Origin: Arcobacter sp. F155
GTDB taxonomy: Bacteria > Campylobacterota > Campylobacteria > Campylobacterales > Arcobacteraceae
NCBI RefSeq assembly: GCF_004116455.1
Contig: NZ_PDJU01000005.1
Coordinates: 1-64,000 of the forward strand
DNA: 64,000 nt
Reading direction: 5' to 3'
This document shows, piece after piece, positions 7,633 through 15,805 of the stretch (within the stretch, counting starts at the first letter, position 1; every line of letters starts with the position of its first letter). The notes below the pieces were generated by a model, which was not told where the DNA came from, made no database searches, and worked only from the letters and a program-made list of their open reading frames with translations. The position numbers were made by a program, and so were the translations under genes.

Positions 7633-9150
7633 ATGTCAACAGAAGAAAAAGTATTAGCATTTGCAAAGCCAGAGTTTAAAGCATAATATGAAAATTTCAT
7701 AGGTGGGCAGTGGATTGCTCCAAAAAGTGGAGAGTACTTTGAAAATATTTCACCTGTAGATGGAGAAGTTCTTACAAAGATTCCAAGATCAAATGAGCAA
7801 GATGTTGAAGCTGCTGTTCAAGCTGCAAAAACTGCTTTTGAAACATTTAAGCACTCAACAGTAGTTGAAAGAAGTACTATGTTAAATAAAGTTGCAGATG
7901 CTATTGAAGCAAATCTTGAGAGATTAGCAATTGCTGAAACTTTAGATAATGGAAAAACTGTTAGAGAAACTTTAGCAGCTGATATTCCTCTTGTGGTTGA
8001 TCACTTTAGATATTTTGCTTCAGTTATTAGAAGTGAATCAGGAAGTGTAGCTGATTTAGATGGAACAACAGTTTCTCAAGAGATTTATGAGCCATTTGGT
8101 GTTGTTGCACAGATTATTCCTTGGAACTTCCCACTTCTAATGGCTGCTTGGAAACTTGCACCTGCTTTAGCTGCTGGAAATTGTATTGTATTAAAACCAG
8201 CAAGTGCTACACCTATGTCAATTATTTTAATGATGGAAATTATTGCTGATGTATTACCAGCTGGAACTGTAAATGTAATCAATGGAGCAGGGGGAAGAAT
8301 TGGTAAATACCTTTCAACTCATCCAGATGTTAAAAAAGTTGGGTTTACAGGTGAGACTACAACTGGTCAGTTAATCATGCAATATGCAACTGAAAATATC
8401 ATTCCTTCAACATTAGAGCTTGGTGGAAAATCACCAAATGTATTCTTTGAGTCAATTATGGATGCGGATGATGAGTTTTTTGATAAAGCAATTGAAGGAC
8501 TAGTTTTATTCGCATTTAATAGTGGTGAAGTTTGTACTTGTCCATCAAGAGCACTTATTCAAGAATCAATTTATGAACCGTTTATGAAAAGAGTATTAGA
8601 AAGAATTGAAGCTATTACTTTAGGTGACCCATTACATCCAAATAATATGATGGGAGCACAATGTTCACAAAATCAAAAAGAGAAGATTTTAGAGTATATT
8701 AAAATTGGTAAAGAAGAAGGTGCTGAGTGTCTAATTGGTGGTGAAGCTTTAGAGAATAGTAAATATCCAAATGGTTTTTATATCAAGCCAACAGTATTTA
8801 AGGGTAACAATAAAATGAGAATCTTCCAAGAAGAGATTTTTGGGCCAGTACTTGCTGTAACTACATTTAAAGATGAGCAAGAAGCAATAGAGATTGCAAA
8901 TGATACTATGTATGGACTTGGTGCTGGTGTTTGGTCTAGAGATGCACACCAGTTACACAATATGAGTAGAGCAATTCAAGCAGGTAGAGTTTGGGTGAAT
9001 TGTTACCACTTATATCCTTCTCATGCATCATTTGGTGGATATAAAAAATCTGGTATCGGAAGAGAGACTCATATGATGATGTTAAACTCTTATAGACATA
9101 CAAAAAATATCTTAACTTCATATAGCAAAAATGCTTTAGGATTTTTCTAA
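7633..9150 (+). pseudogene. Aldehyde dehydrogenase (ExaC/AldB-type), interrupted by in-frame TAA
   Basis: Reading from the ATG at 7633 (AAGGA 8 nt upstream) gives 17 codons, a TAA at 7684-7686, then an uninterrupted frame to 9150. Ignoring the stop, the product is 505 residues, the normal length for NAD-dependent acetaldehyde or alcohol-pathway dehydrogenases, and homology runs straight across the stop (EFKA-stop-YENFIGGQW). Catalytic residues are intact: Glu in LELGGKSPN, Cys in NSGEVCTCPSRA. A single A-to-T change (AAA to TAA) explains the stop. No ATG, GTG or TTG occurs in frame between the stop and the ATG at 7879, so restart would lose 82 residues of the coenzyme domain. Followed by a DUF779 gene, a usual partner. 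A sequencing error remains possible. Confidence 0.85.
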
Positions 9151-9155
9151 AAATA

Positions 9156-9179
9156 AAAAAGAGGTGAAAACCTCTTTTT
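9156..9179 (+). terminator. Terminator after the aldehyde dehydrogenase gene
   Basis: A perfect 10-bp stem (9156-9165 with 9170-9179), GAAA tetraloop and a T-run within the stem end. It separates the dehydrogenase from the DUF779 gene and may be partly read through. Confidence 0.8.
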
Positions 9180-9192
9180 ATAAAGGCTTAAA

Positions 9193-9561
9193 ATGAGTGT
9201 AAAAAGAGTTGAGGCAACACAAGAAGCAAAAGAAGTAATAGAAATGCTTAAAAAAGAGTATGGGGAGCTTGTTTTTAATCAAAGTGGTGGTTGTTGCGAT
9301 GGAACTGCACCTATGTGTTATGAAAAAAGTGATTTTTATGTTCCAAGTAGAAATGTAAAGCTTGGGGAGATTTGTGGTTGTGAATTTTTTATTGATAGTG
9401 AACAGTTTGAGTATTTTAGGCACTCTCAAATTATAGTTGATGTAAAAAAGGAGCAAGGAGCTTTTGGAAACTCTTTTTCTTTGGAGATAGACCACGGCTA
9501 TCAGTTTATTACAAAATCAAGAATCTTTACAGATGAAGAGTACAAAAGCTTAGAAGATTAA
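9193..9561 (+). CDS. DUF779 family protein
   Basis: 122 residues. It has the family's conserved Cys and Asp/Glu positions: QSGGCCDGTAPMC (about 31-43), GEICGCEFFID and IDHG near the C-terminus. DUF779 genes commonly sit beside acetaldehyde dehydrogenases in ethanol or aldehyde catabolism, as here, and the cysteine cluster suggests a metal or redox role, but no activity is known. The intact frame contrasts with the interrupted dehydrogenase upstream. The start lies 13 nt beyond the terminator stem, with AAGG 7 nt ahead of the ATG. The 3' end overlaps the convergent exbD gene by 4 nt. Confidence 0.85.
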   Translation: MSVKRVEATQEAKEVIEMLKKEYGELVFNQSGGCCDGTAPMCYEKSDFYVPSRNVKLGEICGCEFFIDSEQFEYFRHSQIIVDVKKEQGAFGNSFSLEIDHGYQFITKSRIFTDEEYKSLED

Positions 9562-9956
9562 TCCTCTTTACTTTTATTCTCTTTTGTTACTAGAGCTAAG
9601 TTATTTAAATTGTACTTTTGAAGTAAGTCAAGAACTTTTACAACTCTTTCATACTCAACTTTTTTATCTATTTTTACTATTATTGGTTTTTTCTTATTTT
9701 TAATCTCTTTTAAATTGTCTTCTAAAGACTCAAAAGATACTTCAATACCTTTTATTGCTAACTTTGTTTTATTTAGTTCAATGAAGACTTGGTCTTCATC
9801 TATTTCCACTGCTTTTGCATCAGCTTCTGGTAAATCAAGCATAAGTGCTAGTTCATCTTTTTTGAAAACAGATGTAACAATAAAAAAGATTAAAAGAATA
9901 AATACAACATCAATAACAGGTGTTAAATCTATTCCTAAAGTTTCTCTTCTTTTCAT
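9558..9956 (-). CDS. exbD: ExbD/TolR-family energy transducer
   Basis: 132 residues. One N-terminal helix (LTPVIDVVFILLIFFIV, about 11-27) with the proton-channel Asp16, followed by a periplasmic domain with the EADAKAVEIDEDQVFIELN region. The family works with ExbB and TonB, using the proton gradient to energise outer-membrane receptors, or as TolR with TolQ for envelope constriction. It overlaps exbB by 4 nt (ATGA), so translation is coupled. No tonB gene follows in this window, so the ExbD versus TolR role is unresolved. Confidence 0.85.
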   Translation of the reverse strand: MKRRETLGIDLTPVIDVVFILLIFFIVTSVFKKDELALMLDLPEADAKAVEIDEDQVFIELNKTKLAIKGIEVSFESLEDNLKEIKNKKKPIIVKIDKKVEYERVVKVLDLLQKYNLNNLALVTKENKSKED

Positions 9957-10432
9957 AGCTTACCAATAATCTCTTTTTTTGCTTTAAGCTCAATTGAGTC
10001 TAAAAGTGAAATAAAATGGTTATATGCTATATGGTGAGGAATAGCAACAATAAGTCCAGTAATAGTTGTAATAAGAGCAACTGAAATTCCACTTGAAAAA
10101 ACAGTAGGGTCACCTAAACCTTTTTGTGTAATTGCTTCAAAGGCTTTATATACTCCATAAACAGTTCCTAAAAGACCTAAAAGAGGAGCAACAGAAGCTA
10201 TGTTTTTAATATAAGTTAAACCACTTTCTAATCTTTTTACTTCATACTCTATTTGAACTTCAATAGTTTTAAAATTTTCTTCATTTACTTTTCTTTTAAT
10301 TTTTTCAACCATTGCTTTTTTTCTAGGTATTGTTAAAAATTTCCAAATAATAATAGTAAAACCAATAATATTTAAAAAGATAAGTATATAAACAATAATA
10401 CCACCTTTGTCAATATATTCCATAATATTCAT
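9953..10432 (-). CDS. exbB: ExbB/TolQ/MotA-family proton channel subunit
   Basis: 159 residues, short as usual for this branch in Campylobacterota. Three membrane helices: about 12-32, 82-105 and 118-140, the last two with the conserved SVAPLLGLLGTVYGVYKAF and GISVALITTITGLIVAIPHH. It forms the pentameric channel that surrounds ExbD and converts proton flow to mechanical work. AGGAAA lies ahead of the ATG. Its promoter (minus-strand TATACT at 10466-10471) overlaps that of the divergent PLP-enzyme gene. Confidence 0.87.
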   Translation of the reverse strand: MNIMEYIDKGGIIVYILIFLNIIGFTIIIWKFLTIPRKKAMVEKIKRKVNEENFKTIEVQIEYEVKRLESGLTYIKNIASVAPLLGLLGTVYGVYKAFEAITQKGLGDPTVFSSGISVALITTITGLIVAIPHHIAYNHFISLLDSIELKAKKEIIGKL

Positions 10433-10467
10433 TTATATTTCCTATTTTTCTTTTTGTGTAATTCTAG

Positions 10468-10473
10468 TATAAT
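10468..10473 (+). promoter_or_regulatory. -10 box giving a leaderless mRNA for the PLP-enzyme gene
   Basis: A perfect TATAAT ends 7 nt before the ATG at 10481, so the transcript should begin at about the A of the start codon. There is no Shine-Dalgarno sequence between the two. The same stretch read on the other strand gives TATACT, a plausible -10 for exbB. Confidence 0.6.
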
Positions 10474-10480
10474 ATTCTTA

Positions 10481-11353
10481 ATGAATTATATAAACTCTCC
10501 CATAGAAAAAATTAAATTTAGAAATAGACAAATCTATTTAAAAAGAGATGACCTTTTAGATAAGCATTTTAGTGGAAATAAAGCAAGAAAATTTTACTAC
10601 TATTTGATAAATGACTTAAAAAATATAGATAAAATAATTAGTTTTGGTTCAGCTCAAGCAAACTCTTTATACTCACTTTCCGTATTAGGAAAGATAAGAA
10701 ATACTAATATTGACTTTTATGTAAATCATATAAGTTCATATCTAAAAGAGAATCCTCATGGAAATTATAAAGCAGCTTTAGAAAATGGTGTAAATATAAT
10801 TGAAGATGAAAATTTTGATTTTGAAAAATATAAAGTAAAGAAAAATGAAATCTTAATAGAAGAGGGTGCAAGGGTAAAAGAAGCCGAGTTTGGTATAAAA
10901 ATCTTAGCCCATGAAATCAACTCTTGGGCAGAAGAGAATAAAATAAAAAATTTAAAAATATTTTTGCCAAGTGGTACAGGAACAACAGCACTTTTTTTAC
11001 AAAAGCATTTAGAGTTTGAAGTTTTAACAGTAGCTTGTGTTGGTGGAAGTGAATATTTAAAAAAGCAGTTTTTTCATCTTGAAAGTAATGAAAAATTTCA
11101 TCCAAAAATAATAGAAATGCCAAGAAAATATCACTTTGGAAAATTGTATAAAGAGTTTTATGAAGTTTATGAAGAGCTTTTAGAAACTACAAAGATTGAG
11201 TTTGATTTACTTTATGACCCTTTAGGATTTTTAAGTATGCAAAAGTACTTAAATGAAAATGAAAACAGTGATGAAATTTTGTATATTCATCAAGGTGGAA
11301 TCTTAGGAAATGAGAGTATGAAACCAAGATATGAGAGAAAATTTAACAAGTAA
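10481..11353 (+). CDS. PLP-dependent ACC deaminase/D-cysteine desulfhydrase family protein
   Basis: 290 residues of the tryptophan-synthase-beta fold (type II PLP). The PLP lysine lies in HFSGNKARKF (about 29-38) and the phosphate-binding loop is LPSGTGTTA (about 163-171). Relatives deaminate 1-aminocyclopropane-1-carboxylate or release sulfide from D-cysteine; the substrate cannot be told from sequence, and many members in this phylum are uncharacterised. The start at ATG 10481 (MNYINSPIEKI) fits family length; an upstream in-frame start adds 9 unlikely residues and would lie before the promoter -10. No ribosome-binding site, so leaderless translation is predicted. Confidence 0.8.
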   Translation: MNYINSPIEKIKFRNRQIYLKRDDLLDKHFSGNKARKFYYYLINDLKNIDKIISFGSAQANSLYSLSVLGKIRNTNIDFYVNHISSYLKENPHGNYKAALENGVNIIEDENFDFEKYKVKKNEILIEEGARVKEAEFGIKILAHEINSWAEENKIKNLKIFLPSGTGTTALFLQKHLEFEVLTVACVGGSEYLKKQFFHLESNEKFHPKIIEMPRKYHFGKLYKEFYEVYEELLETTKIEFDLLYDPLGFLSMQKYLNENENSDEILYIHQGGILGNESMKPRYERKFNK

Positions 11354-11398
11354 AAAAGAATTTAACTTGAGTCATTTATTTTTTTACTTTATTTTGGG

Positions 11399-11404
11399 TA
11401 TAAT
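11399..11404 (+). promoter_or_regulatory. aroK-hisD operon promoter -10 box
   Basis: Perfect TATAAT preceded by T-rich tracts (CATTTATTTTTTTAC), the typical Campylobacterota sigma-70 arrangement without a -35. It should give a leader of about 33 nt containing AGGAAG. Confidence 0.6.
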
Positions 11405-11443
11405 CTTTAGATTTTATAAAAAGTAAATGTTTATCAGGAAGAA

Positions 11444-11971
11444 GTGTTGAGTAAAAAAAATAATATTATTCTTATTGGTTTTATGGGAGTTGGTAAAGGA
11501 ACGGTTGCAAGAGCCTTAGTTAAATCAAGTGACTATTTTGCAATTGATACTGATGACTTAATTGAGAGTGTTGAGAATAGAAGAGTAAAGAAAATATTTA
11601 AAGATGAAGGTGAGCCTTACTTTAGAAGCTTAGAAAAGAAGTGTGCTCTTTGGCTTGAAAAAAATGTTGATAATACGATTATCTCAACTGGTGGAGGTTT
11701 CTTTAAACAAGAAAATATCCATAAGATAGGAACAATAATCTATTTAGAATCAAGCTTTGATGGGATTTTAAATAGAATACATTCTGCCCCCAATGCAAAA
11801 TCAAAACTTAAAAAAAGACCACTTTTAAGTAATCTGGATGAAGCTAAAAAGCTTTATAATCAAAGAGTTGAAGATTACAAAAGAGTTTCTGATATAACAG
11901 TAAATGTTGAAAATAAAGATTTGAACTTAATAGTAGAAGAAATTTTAGGAAAAGTAAATGAAAATAATTAA
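11444..11971 (+). CDS. aroK: Shikimate kinase
   Basis: 175 residues. Phosphorylates shikimate with ATP in chorismate synthesis. Walker A GFMGVGKGT (about 12-20), shikimate-binding DTDD (about 36-39), TGGGFF (about 84-89) and the lid SKLKKRPLL are present. The ORF opens with GTG at 11444 immediately followed by TTG at 11447; AGGA ends 4 nt before GTG and 7 nt before TTG, so TTG (174 residues, MSKKNN) is equally or more likely. First gene of a long same-strand run and overlapping hisD by 14 nt. Confidence 0.92.
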   Translation: MLSKKNNIILIGFMGVGKGTVARALVKSSDYFAIDTDDLIESVENRRVKKIFKDEGEPYFRSLEKKCALWLEKNVDNTIISTGGGFFKQENIHKIGTIIYLESSFDGILNRIHSAPNAKSKLKKRPLLSNLDEAKKLYNQRVEDYKRVSDITVNVENKDLNLIVEEILGKVNENN

Positions 11972-13253
11972 TACTAATAATGCAGATTTTAAACAAGAGT
12001 TTGAAAATATTTTAGCAAGAGCTAAAACTGATATTAAAGAGGTGTCATCAATTGTAACTGGAATTATTGATGAAATCGTAGAAGATGGAAATAAAGCTTT
12101 AAAAAACCACATTGAAAAGTTTGATAAGTGGGAAGTTAAAAGTGACGAAGAGCTTCAAATTTCAAAAGATGATATGAAAAAAGCTTATGAAAACATTGAT
12201 GAAAAACTAAAAGAAGCTTTACATATTGCATACGATAGAATCAAAACTTATCACGAAAAACAACTACCAAAATCTTGGATTGACTTTGAAAAAAATGGAA
12301 CTATCTTAGGGCAAAAAGTAACTCCTGTTGATAGAGCTGGACTTTATATTCCTGGTGGAAAAGCTGCTTACCCAAGTAGTTTACTTATGAATGCAATTCC
12401 TGCAATCGTTGCTGGTGTTGAAGAGATTGTAGTATGTACTCCAACTCCAAATAATGAAGTAAATGAACTATTACTTGCAGCATGTCATATTTGTGGTATT
12501 GAAAAAGCTTTCAAAGTAGGTGGAGCATCTGCTGTTGCTGCTATGGCTTATGGAACTGAAACTATTCCAAAGGTTGATGTAATTACAGGGCCTGGAAATA
12601 TCTTCGTTGCAACTGCTAAAAAGCTTGTATTTGGAGAAGTTCATATTGATATGATTGCAGGGCCTTCAGAAATTGGAATTTTAGCTGACAGTACAGCTAA
12701 ACCAAAATACTTAGCAATTGACCTTTTATCTCAAGCAGAGCATGATGAAATGGCAAGTTCTATTATGATTACTATTGATGAAGAAGTTGCAAAACAAACA
12801 AGTATTGAAGTAGAAAACTACTTACAAACTCTAAGTAGAGAAGAGATTGCTAGAAAATCAATTGAAGATAGAGGAGCTATTATTGTTGCTTCTTCTATGG
12901 ATGAAGCAATTGAACTTATGAATGAGATTGCACCAGAGCACTTAGAAGTTATGACTGCAAACTCTTTTGAGCTTTTACCAAAGATTAAACACGCAGGTGC
13001 AATTTTCTTAGGTGAAAATACTCCTGAACCAATTGGTGATTATATTGCTGGACCAAACCACACACTTCCTACTGGAAGTACAGCTAAGTTTTACAGTCCT
13101 TTAAATGTAGAAAACTTCTTAAAGAAAAGTTCAATTATCAACTTCTCTAAACAAGCAATTGATGAGTTAGGTGAAGCTTGTGCCTTACTAGCTGATACAG
13201 AAGGTTTAACAGCTCACGCAAAATCTGTTAGAGTAAGACTGGAAGATAAATAG
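11958..13253 (+). CDS. hisD: Histidinol dehydrogenase
   Basis: 431 residues, standard length. Oxidises L-histidinol twice with NAD+ to histidine, the last steps of histidine synthesis. Recognisable blocks: VDRAGLYIPGGKAAYPSS, TGPGNIFVATAKK, IDMIAGPSEI, the zinc and catalytic SQAEHDE, and APEHLEV with GPNHTLPTG near the C-terminus. The ATG lies inside aroK, 14 nt before its stop, so the two are translationally coupled. The other his genes are not in the window. Confidence 0.95.
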   Translation: MKIINTNNADFKQEFENILARAKTDIKEVSSIVTGIIDEIVEDGNKALKNHIEKFDKWEVKSDEELQISKDDMKKAYENIDEKLKEALHIAYDRIKTYHEKQLPKSWIDFEKNGTILGQKVTPVDRAGLYIPGGKAAYPSSLLMNAIPAIVAGVEEIVVCTPTPNNEVNELLLAACHICGIEKAFKVGGASAVAAMAYGTETIPKVDVITGPGNIFVATAKKLVFGEVHIDMIAGPSEIGILADSTAKPKYLAIDLLSQAEHDEMASSIMITIDEEVAKQTSIEVENYLQTLSREEIARKSIEDRGAIIVASSMDEAIELMNEIAPEHLEVMTANSFELLPKIKHAGAIFLGENTPEPIGDYIAGPNHTLPTGSTAKFYSPLNVENFLKKSSIINFSKQAIDELGEACALLADTEGLTAHAKSVRVRLEDK

Positions 13254-13255
13254 TC

Positions 13256-13552
13256 ATGGAAAAAAACTGGCTTTTAGAAGATGAAGATGATATCTTTACA
13301 GGAACACCAAAGTCTAAATATTTTGATGTAACAAGACAAGCAAGTAAAGAGGTTGTTGAAGATGAGTTTGACAAGCTTCTGGAAAAAGTTGCTGTTATGG
13401 AAAAGCTTTTAACAGAAGTTAAAGGTGAAGATTTCGATATTAACAATGAAGTTAGAACACAAGTTTTAACAAACAGCGAAGAGATTGAAAGAATGAAAAA
13501 AGGTCTGTACTTAGAGCTTACAGGCGATATTATTTGTAGATTAGATTCATAA
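13256..13552 (+). CDS. Small acidic helical protein, DUF2018-like
   Basis: 98 residues, acidic, predicted almost entirely helical. The block DIFTGTPKSKYFDVTRQASK followed by FDKLLEKVAVMEKLL resembles remembered Helicobacter HP0242 (DUF2018), a small epsilon-specific protein known for its knotted dimer fold. Function unknown. It starts 2 nt after hisD stops and lies 8 nt before the polyprenyl synthase gene, so it belongs to the operon. The family call is from pattern memory and should be confirmed by profile search. Confidence 0.65.
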   Translation: MEKNWLLEDEDDIFTGTPKSKYFDVTRQASKEVVEDEFDKLLEKVAVMEKLLTEVKGEDFDINNEVRTQVLTNSEEIERMKKGLYLELTGDIICRLDS

Positions 13553-13560
13553 GGTTAAAA

Positions 13561-14499
13561 GTGGAAGAGTTACAAGAAGTTAAAAACAAAATAAAAAGTT
13601 TCATTGAAGAGTGTAACGATGAAAAGAGTTTAGAGTTATTAGATAAATTAGCAACTGGAAAGATGTTAAGGTCTAAACTTATTTTGAAAATTGCAGGTGT
13701 AAATGAAGAATCAATCAAACTTTGTGCAGTAGTTGAGATGATTCATGCAGCATCACTTTTACATGATGATGTTATTGATGAAGCAGATACTAGAAGAGGT
13801 AAACCTTCAATCAACGCTTTATATGATAATAAGACTTCGATTATGTTTGGAGATGTTTTATATTCAAAAGCCTTTACTGAACTTTCTCAAATGAATAGAG
13901 ATGTGGCATACAATGTTTCAAATGCGGTTACTCTTTTAAGTATTGGAGAGATGTTAGATGTAAATTTAACAAATGAGTTTAACTCTTCATATGATAAGTA
14001 TCTTGATATGATTTATAAAAAGACAGCATCATTAATAGAAGCAAGTGCAAAATCTGCTGCTATTTTAGCTGGATTAGATAAAGAGAAATATGCACTTTAT
14101 GGCAAAAACCTTGGTCTTGCTTTTCAAATGATTGATGATATTTTAGATATCACTCAAGATAGTGCTACTTTAGGAAAACCTGCAATGCTTGATTTTGTTG
14201 AAGGGAAAGTAACTATTCCTTACTTACTACTTCATGAAAGATTAGAAGATAAAACAAAATTAGAAAGCTTATACAAAAAAGAGTTATCTCAAGATGAAAG
14301 CTCTTGGATAAAAGAACAAATGATAAGTACAAATGCACTTGCTGATTCTATTGCAAAAGCAAAAGAGCTTGGAGTTGAAGCAATCGAAGCAGTTAAAGAA
14401 GAGATGGAATCTTCTGACTCAATGTCAGAAGAAGGTTCATCGAATAGGAATGAATCTTTAGTTCAAATTATGAGTGCAATGATTGAAAGAGAGTTTTAA
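13561..14499 (+). CDS. Polyprenyl diphosphate synthase (octaprenyl-type)
   Basis: 312 residues. An all-helical trans-prenyltransferase with both Asp-rich motifs, LHDDVIDEADTRRG (about 64-77) and QMIDDILD (second motif, about 190-197), which bind Mg-diphosphate. It extends farnesyl or geranyl diphosphate to the long side chain for menaquinone. Length and the absence of bulky residues just before the first motif favour a long-chain product (IspB-like), but chain length cannot be proved by eye. Start GTG at 13561 preceded by AAGG. hemA starts 3 nt after its stop. Confidence 0.88.
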   Translation: MEELQEVKNKIKSFIEECNDEKSLELLDKLATGKMLRSKLILKIAGVNEESIKLCAVVEMIHAASLLHDDVIDEADTRRGKPSINALYDNKTSIMFGDVLYSKAFTELSQMNRDVAYNVSNAVTLLSIGEMLDVNLTNEFNSSYDKYLDMIYKKTASLIEASAKSAAILAGLDKEKYALYGKNLGLAFQMIDDILDITQDSATLGKPAMLDFVEGKVTIPYLLLHERLEDKTKLESLYKKELSQDESSWIKEQMISTNALADSIAKAKELGVEAIEAVKEEMESSDSMSEEGSSNRNESLVQIMSAMIEREF

Positions 14500-14502
14500 T
14501 TT

Positions 14503-15795
14503 ATGAGTTATTTATGTATTAGTTTTTCACATAAAAATACTGATATTCAAACTAGAGAAAAACTAGCATTTCCCCATGAAGAAAGTAAAGATAGGTTTTT
14601 AAAACAAGTATTATCTGATACAAATATTGAAGAAGCTATCTTACTTTCTACATGTAATAGAGTAGAGATTATCTCTGCTGCAAACAACTCTAAACTTGCA
14701 GCAAAATCTATTATTGAAAGACTTGCTAACTATTCTGGAATTGAGTTTGAAAACCTTTTTGATAGAGCAGATATTTATGAAAATGATGGAGCAATTCATC
14801 ATCTGTTTTCAGTAGCTTCTGCTTTAGATTCTTTAGTAATTGGTGAAACACAAATTGTAGGACAGCTAAAAGATGCTTTTAGATTCTCTTTGGCTAAAAA
14901 ATATTGTGAACAAAATCTTCCAAGAGCACTTCACTACTCTTTTAAATGTGCAGCAGCAGTAAGAAATGCTACAAGCTTAGGAACAGGTTCTGTTTCTGTT
15001 GCTTCAACAGCAGTTGCAAAAGCAAAAGAGATTATTGGTGATACAAGTGGTGTAAAAGCACTTGTTATTGGAGCAGGGGAAATGAGTGAACTTACTATTA
15101 AGCACTTAATCTCTTCTGGATTTGATGTTATTTTAACAAGTAGAGATACTAAAAAAGCTCAAATGCTAGCAGATAGCTTTGAACAACATGTTCAAGTTGA
15201 AGAGTATTCTACTTTAGAAAAGATGTTAAATCATATTCCTATTATGATAACAGCAACAGCAGCACCATACCCCATTATCAAGCAAGAGATGGTAAATGAG
15301 TGTGCTTTTGATAGATTTTGGTTTGATATAGCAGTACCAAGAGATATTGATGATATAGAATCACCAAACTTAGATATATATTCTGTTGATGATTTACAAG
15401 ATATTGTTGATGAAAATATGACTCTAAGAGCTAAGCAAGCAAAAACAGCATACTCAATCGTAAACAAAATGTCGATGGAGTTTTTTGAATGGCTTAAATC
15501 ACTTGAAGTAGAACCTGTAATAAAACACATGTATCTAAAAGGTGATGAAGTAATAGATAAAAAACTTCAATACGCTATAAAAAAAGGTTTTATAAAAGAA
15601 GAAGACCAAGAAAATATTAAAAAACTTTGTCAAACAGTTTTAACAGAGTATTTACACGAACCTTCAACAAGATTAAAAAGCATCTCAAAAGATAGTCAAT
15701 GTGATGTTGTTGTAGGAACAGTTCAATCAATTTTTGGACTAAAAGATACAAACTTTTTAAATAAATGCGAACACGCAACAAAAAATAATGAATAG
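14503..15795 (+). CDS. hemA: Glutamyl-tRNA reductase
   Basis: 430 residues. First enzyme of C5 heme synthesis: reduces Glu-tRNA to glutamate-1-semialdehyde with NADPH. Catalytic Cys51 lies in LLSTCNRVEI; the GETQIVGQLKDAF block and the Rossmann motif VIGAGEMSEL (about 189-198) follow, then the dimerisation helix at the C-terminus. Start ATG at 14503, three bases after the preceding stop. The neighbouring proS uses tRNA too but in a different pathway; the pairing is operonic rather than functional. Confidence 0.95.
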   Translation: MSYLCISFSHKNTDIQTREKLAFPHEESKDRFLKQVLSDTNIEEAILLSTCNRVEIISAANNSKLAAKSIIERLANYSGIEFENLFDRADIYENDGAIHHLFSVASALDSLVIGETQIVGQLKDAFRFSLAKKYCEQNLPRALHYSFKCAAAVRNATSLGTGSVSVASTAVAKAKEIIGDTSGVKALVIGAGEMSELTIKHLISSGFDVILTSRDTKKAQMLADSFEQHVQVEEYSTLEKMLNHIPIMITATAAPYPIIKQEMVNECAFDRFWFDIAVPRDIDDIESPNLDIYSVDDLQDIVDENMTLRAKQAKTAYSIVNKMSMEFFEWLKSLEVEPVIKHMYLKGDEVIDKKLQYAIKKGFIKEEDQENIKKLCQTVLTEYLHEPSTRLKSISKDSQCDVVVGTVQSIFGLKDTNFLNKCEHATKNNE

Positions 15796-15805
15796 GATTT
15801 ATTAA

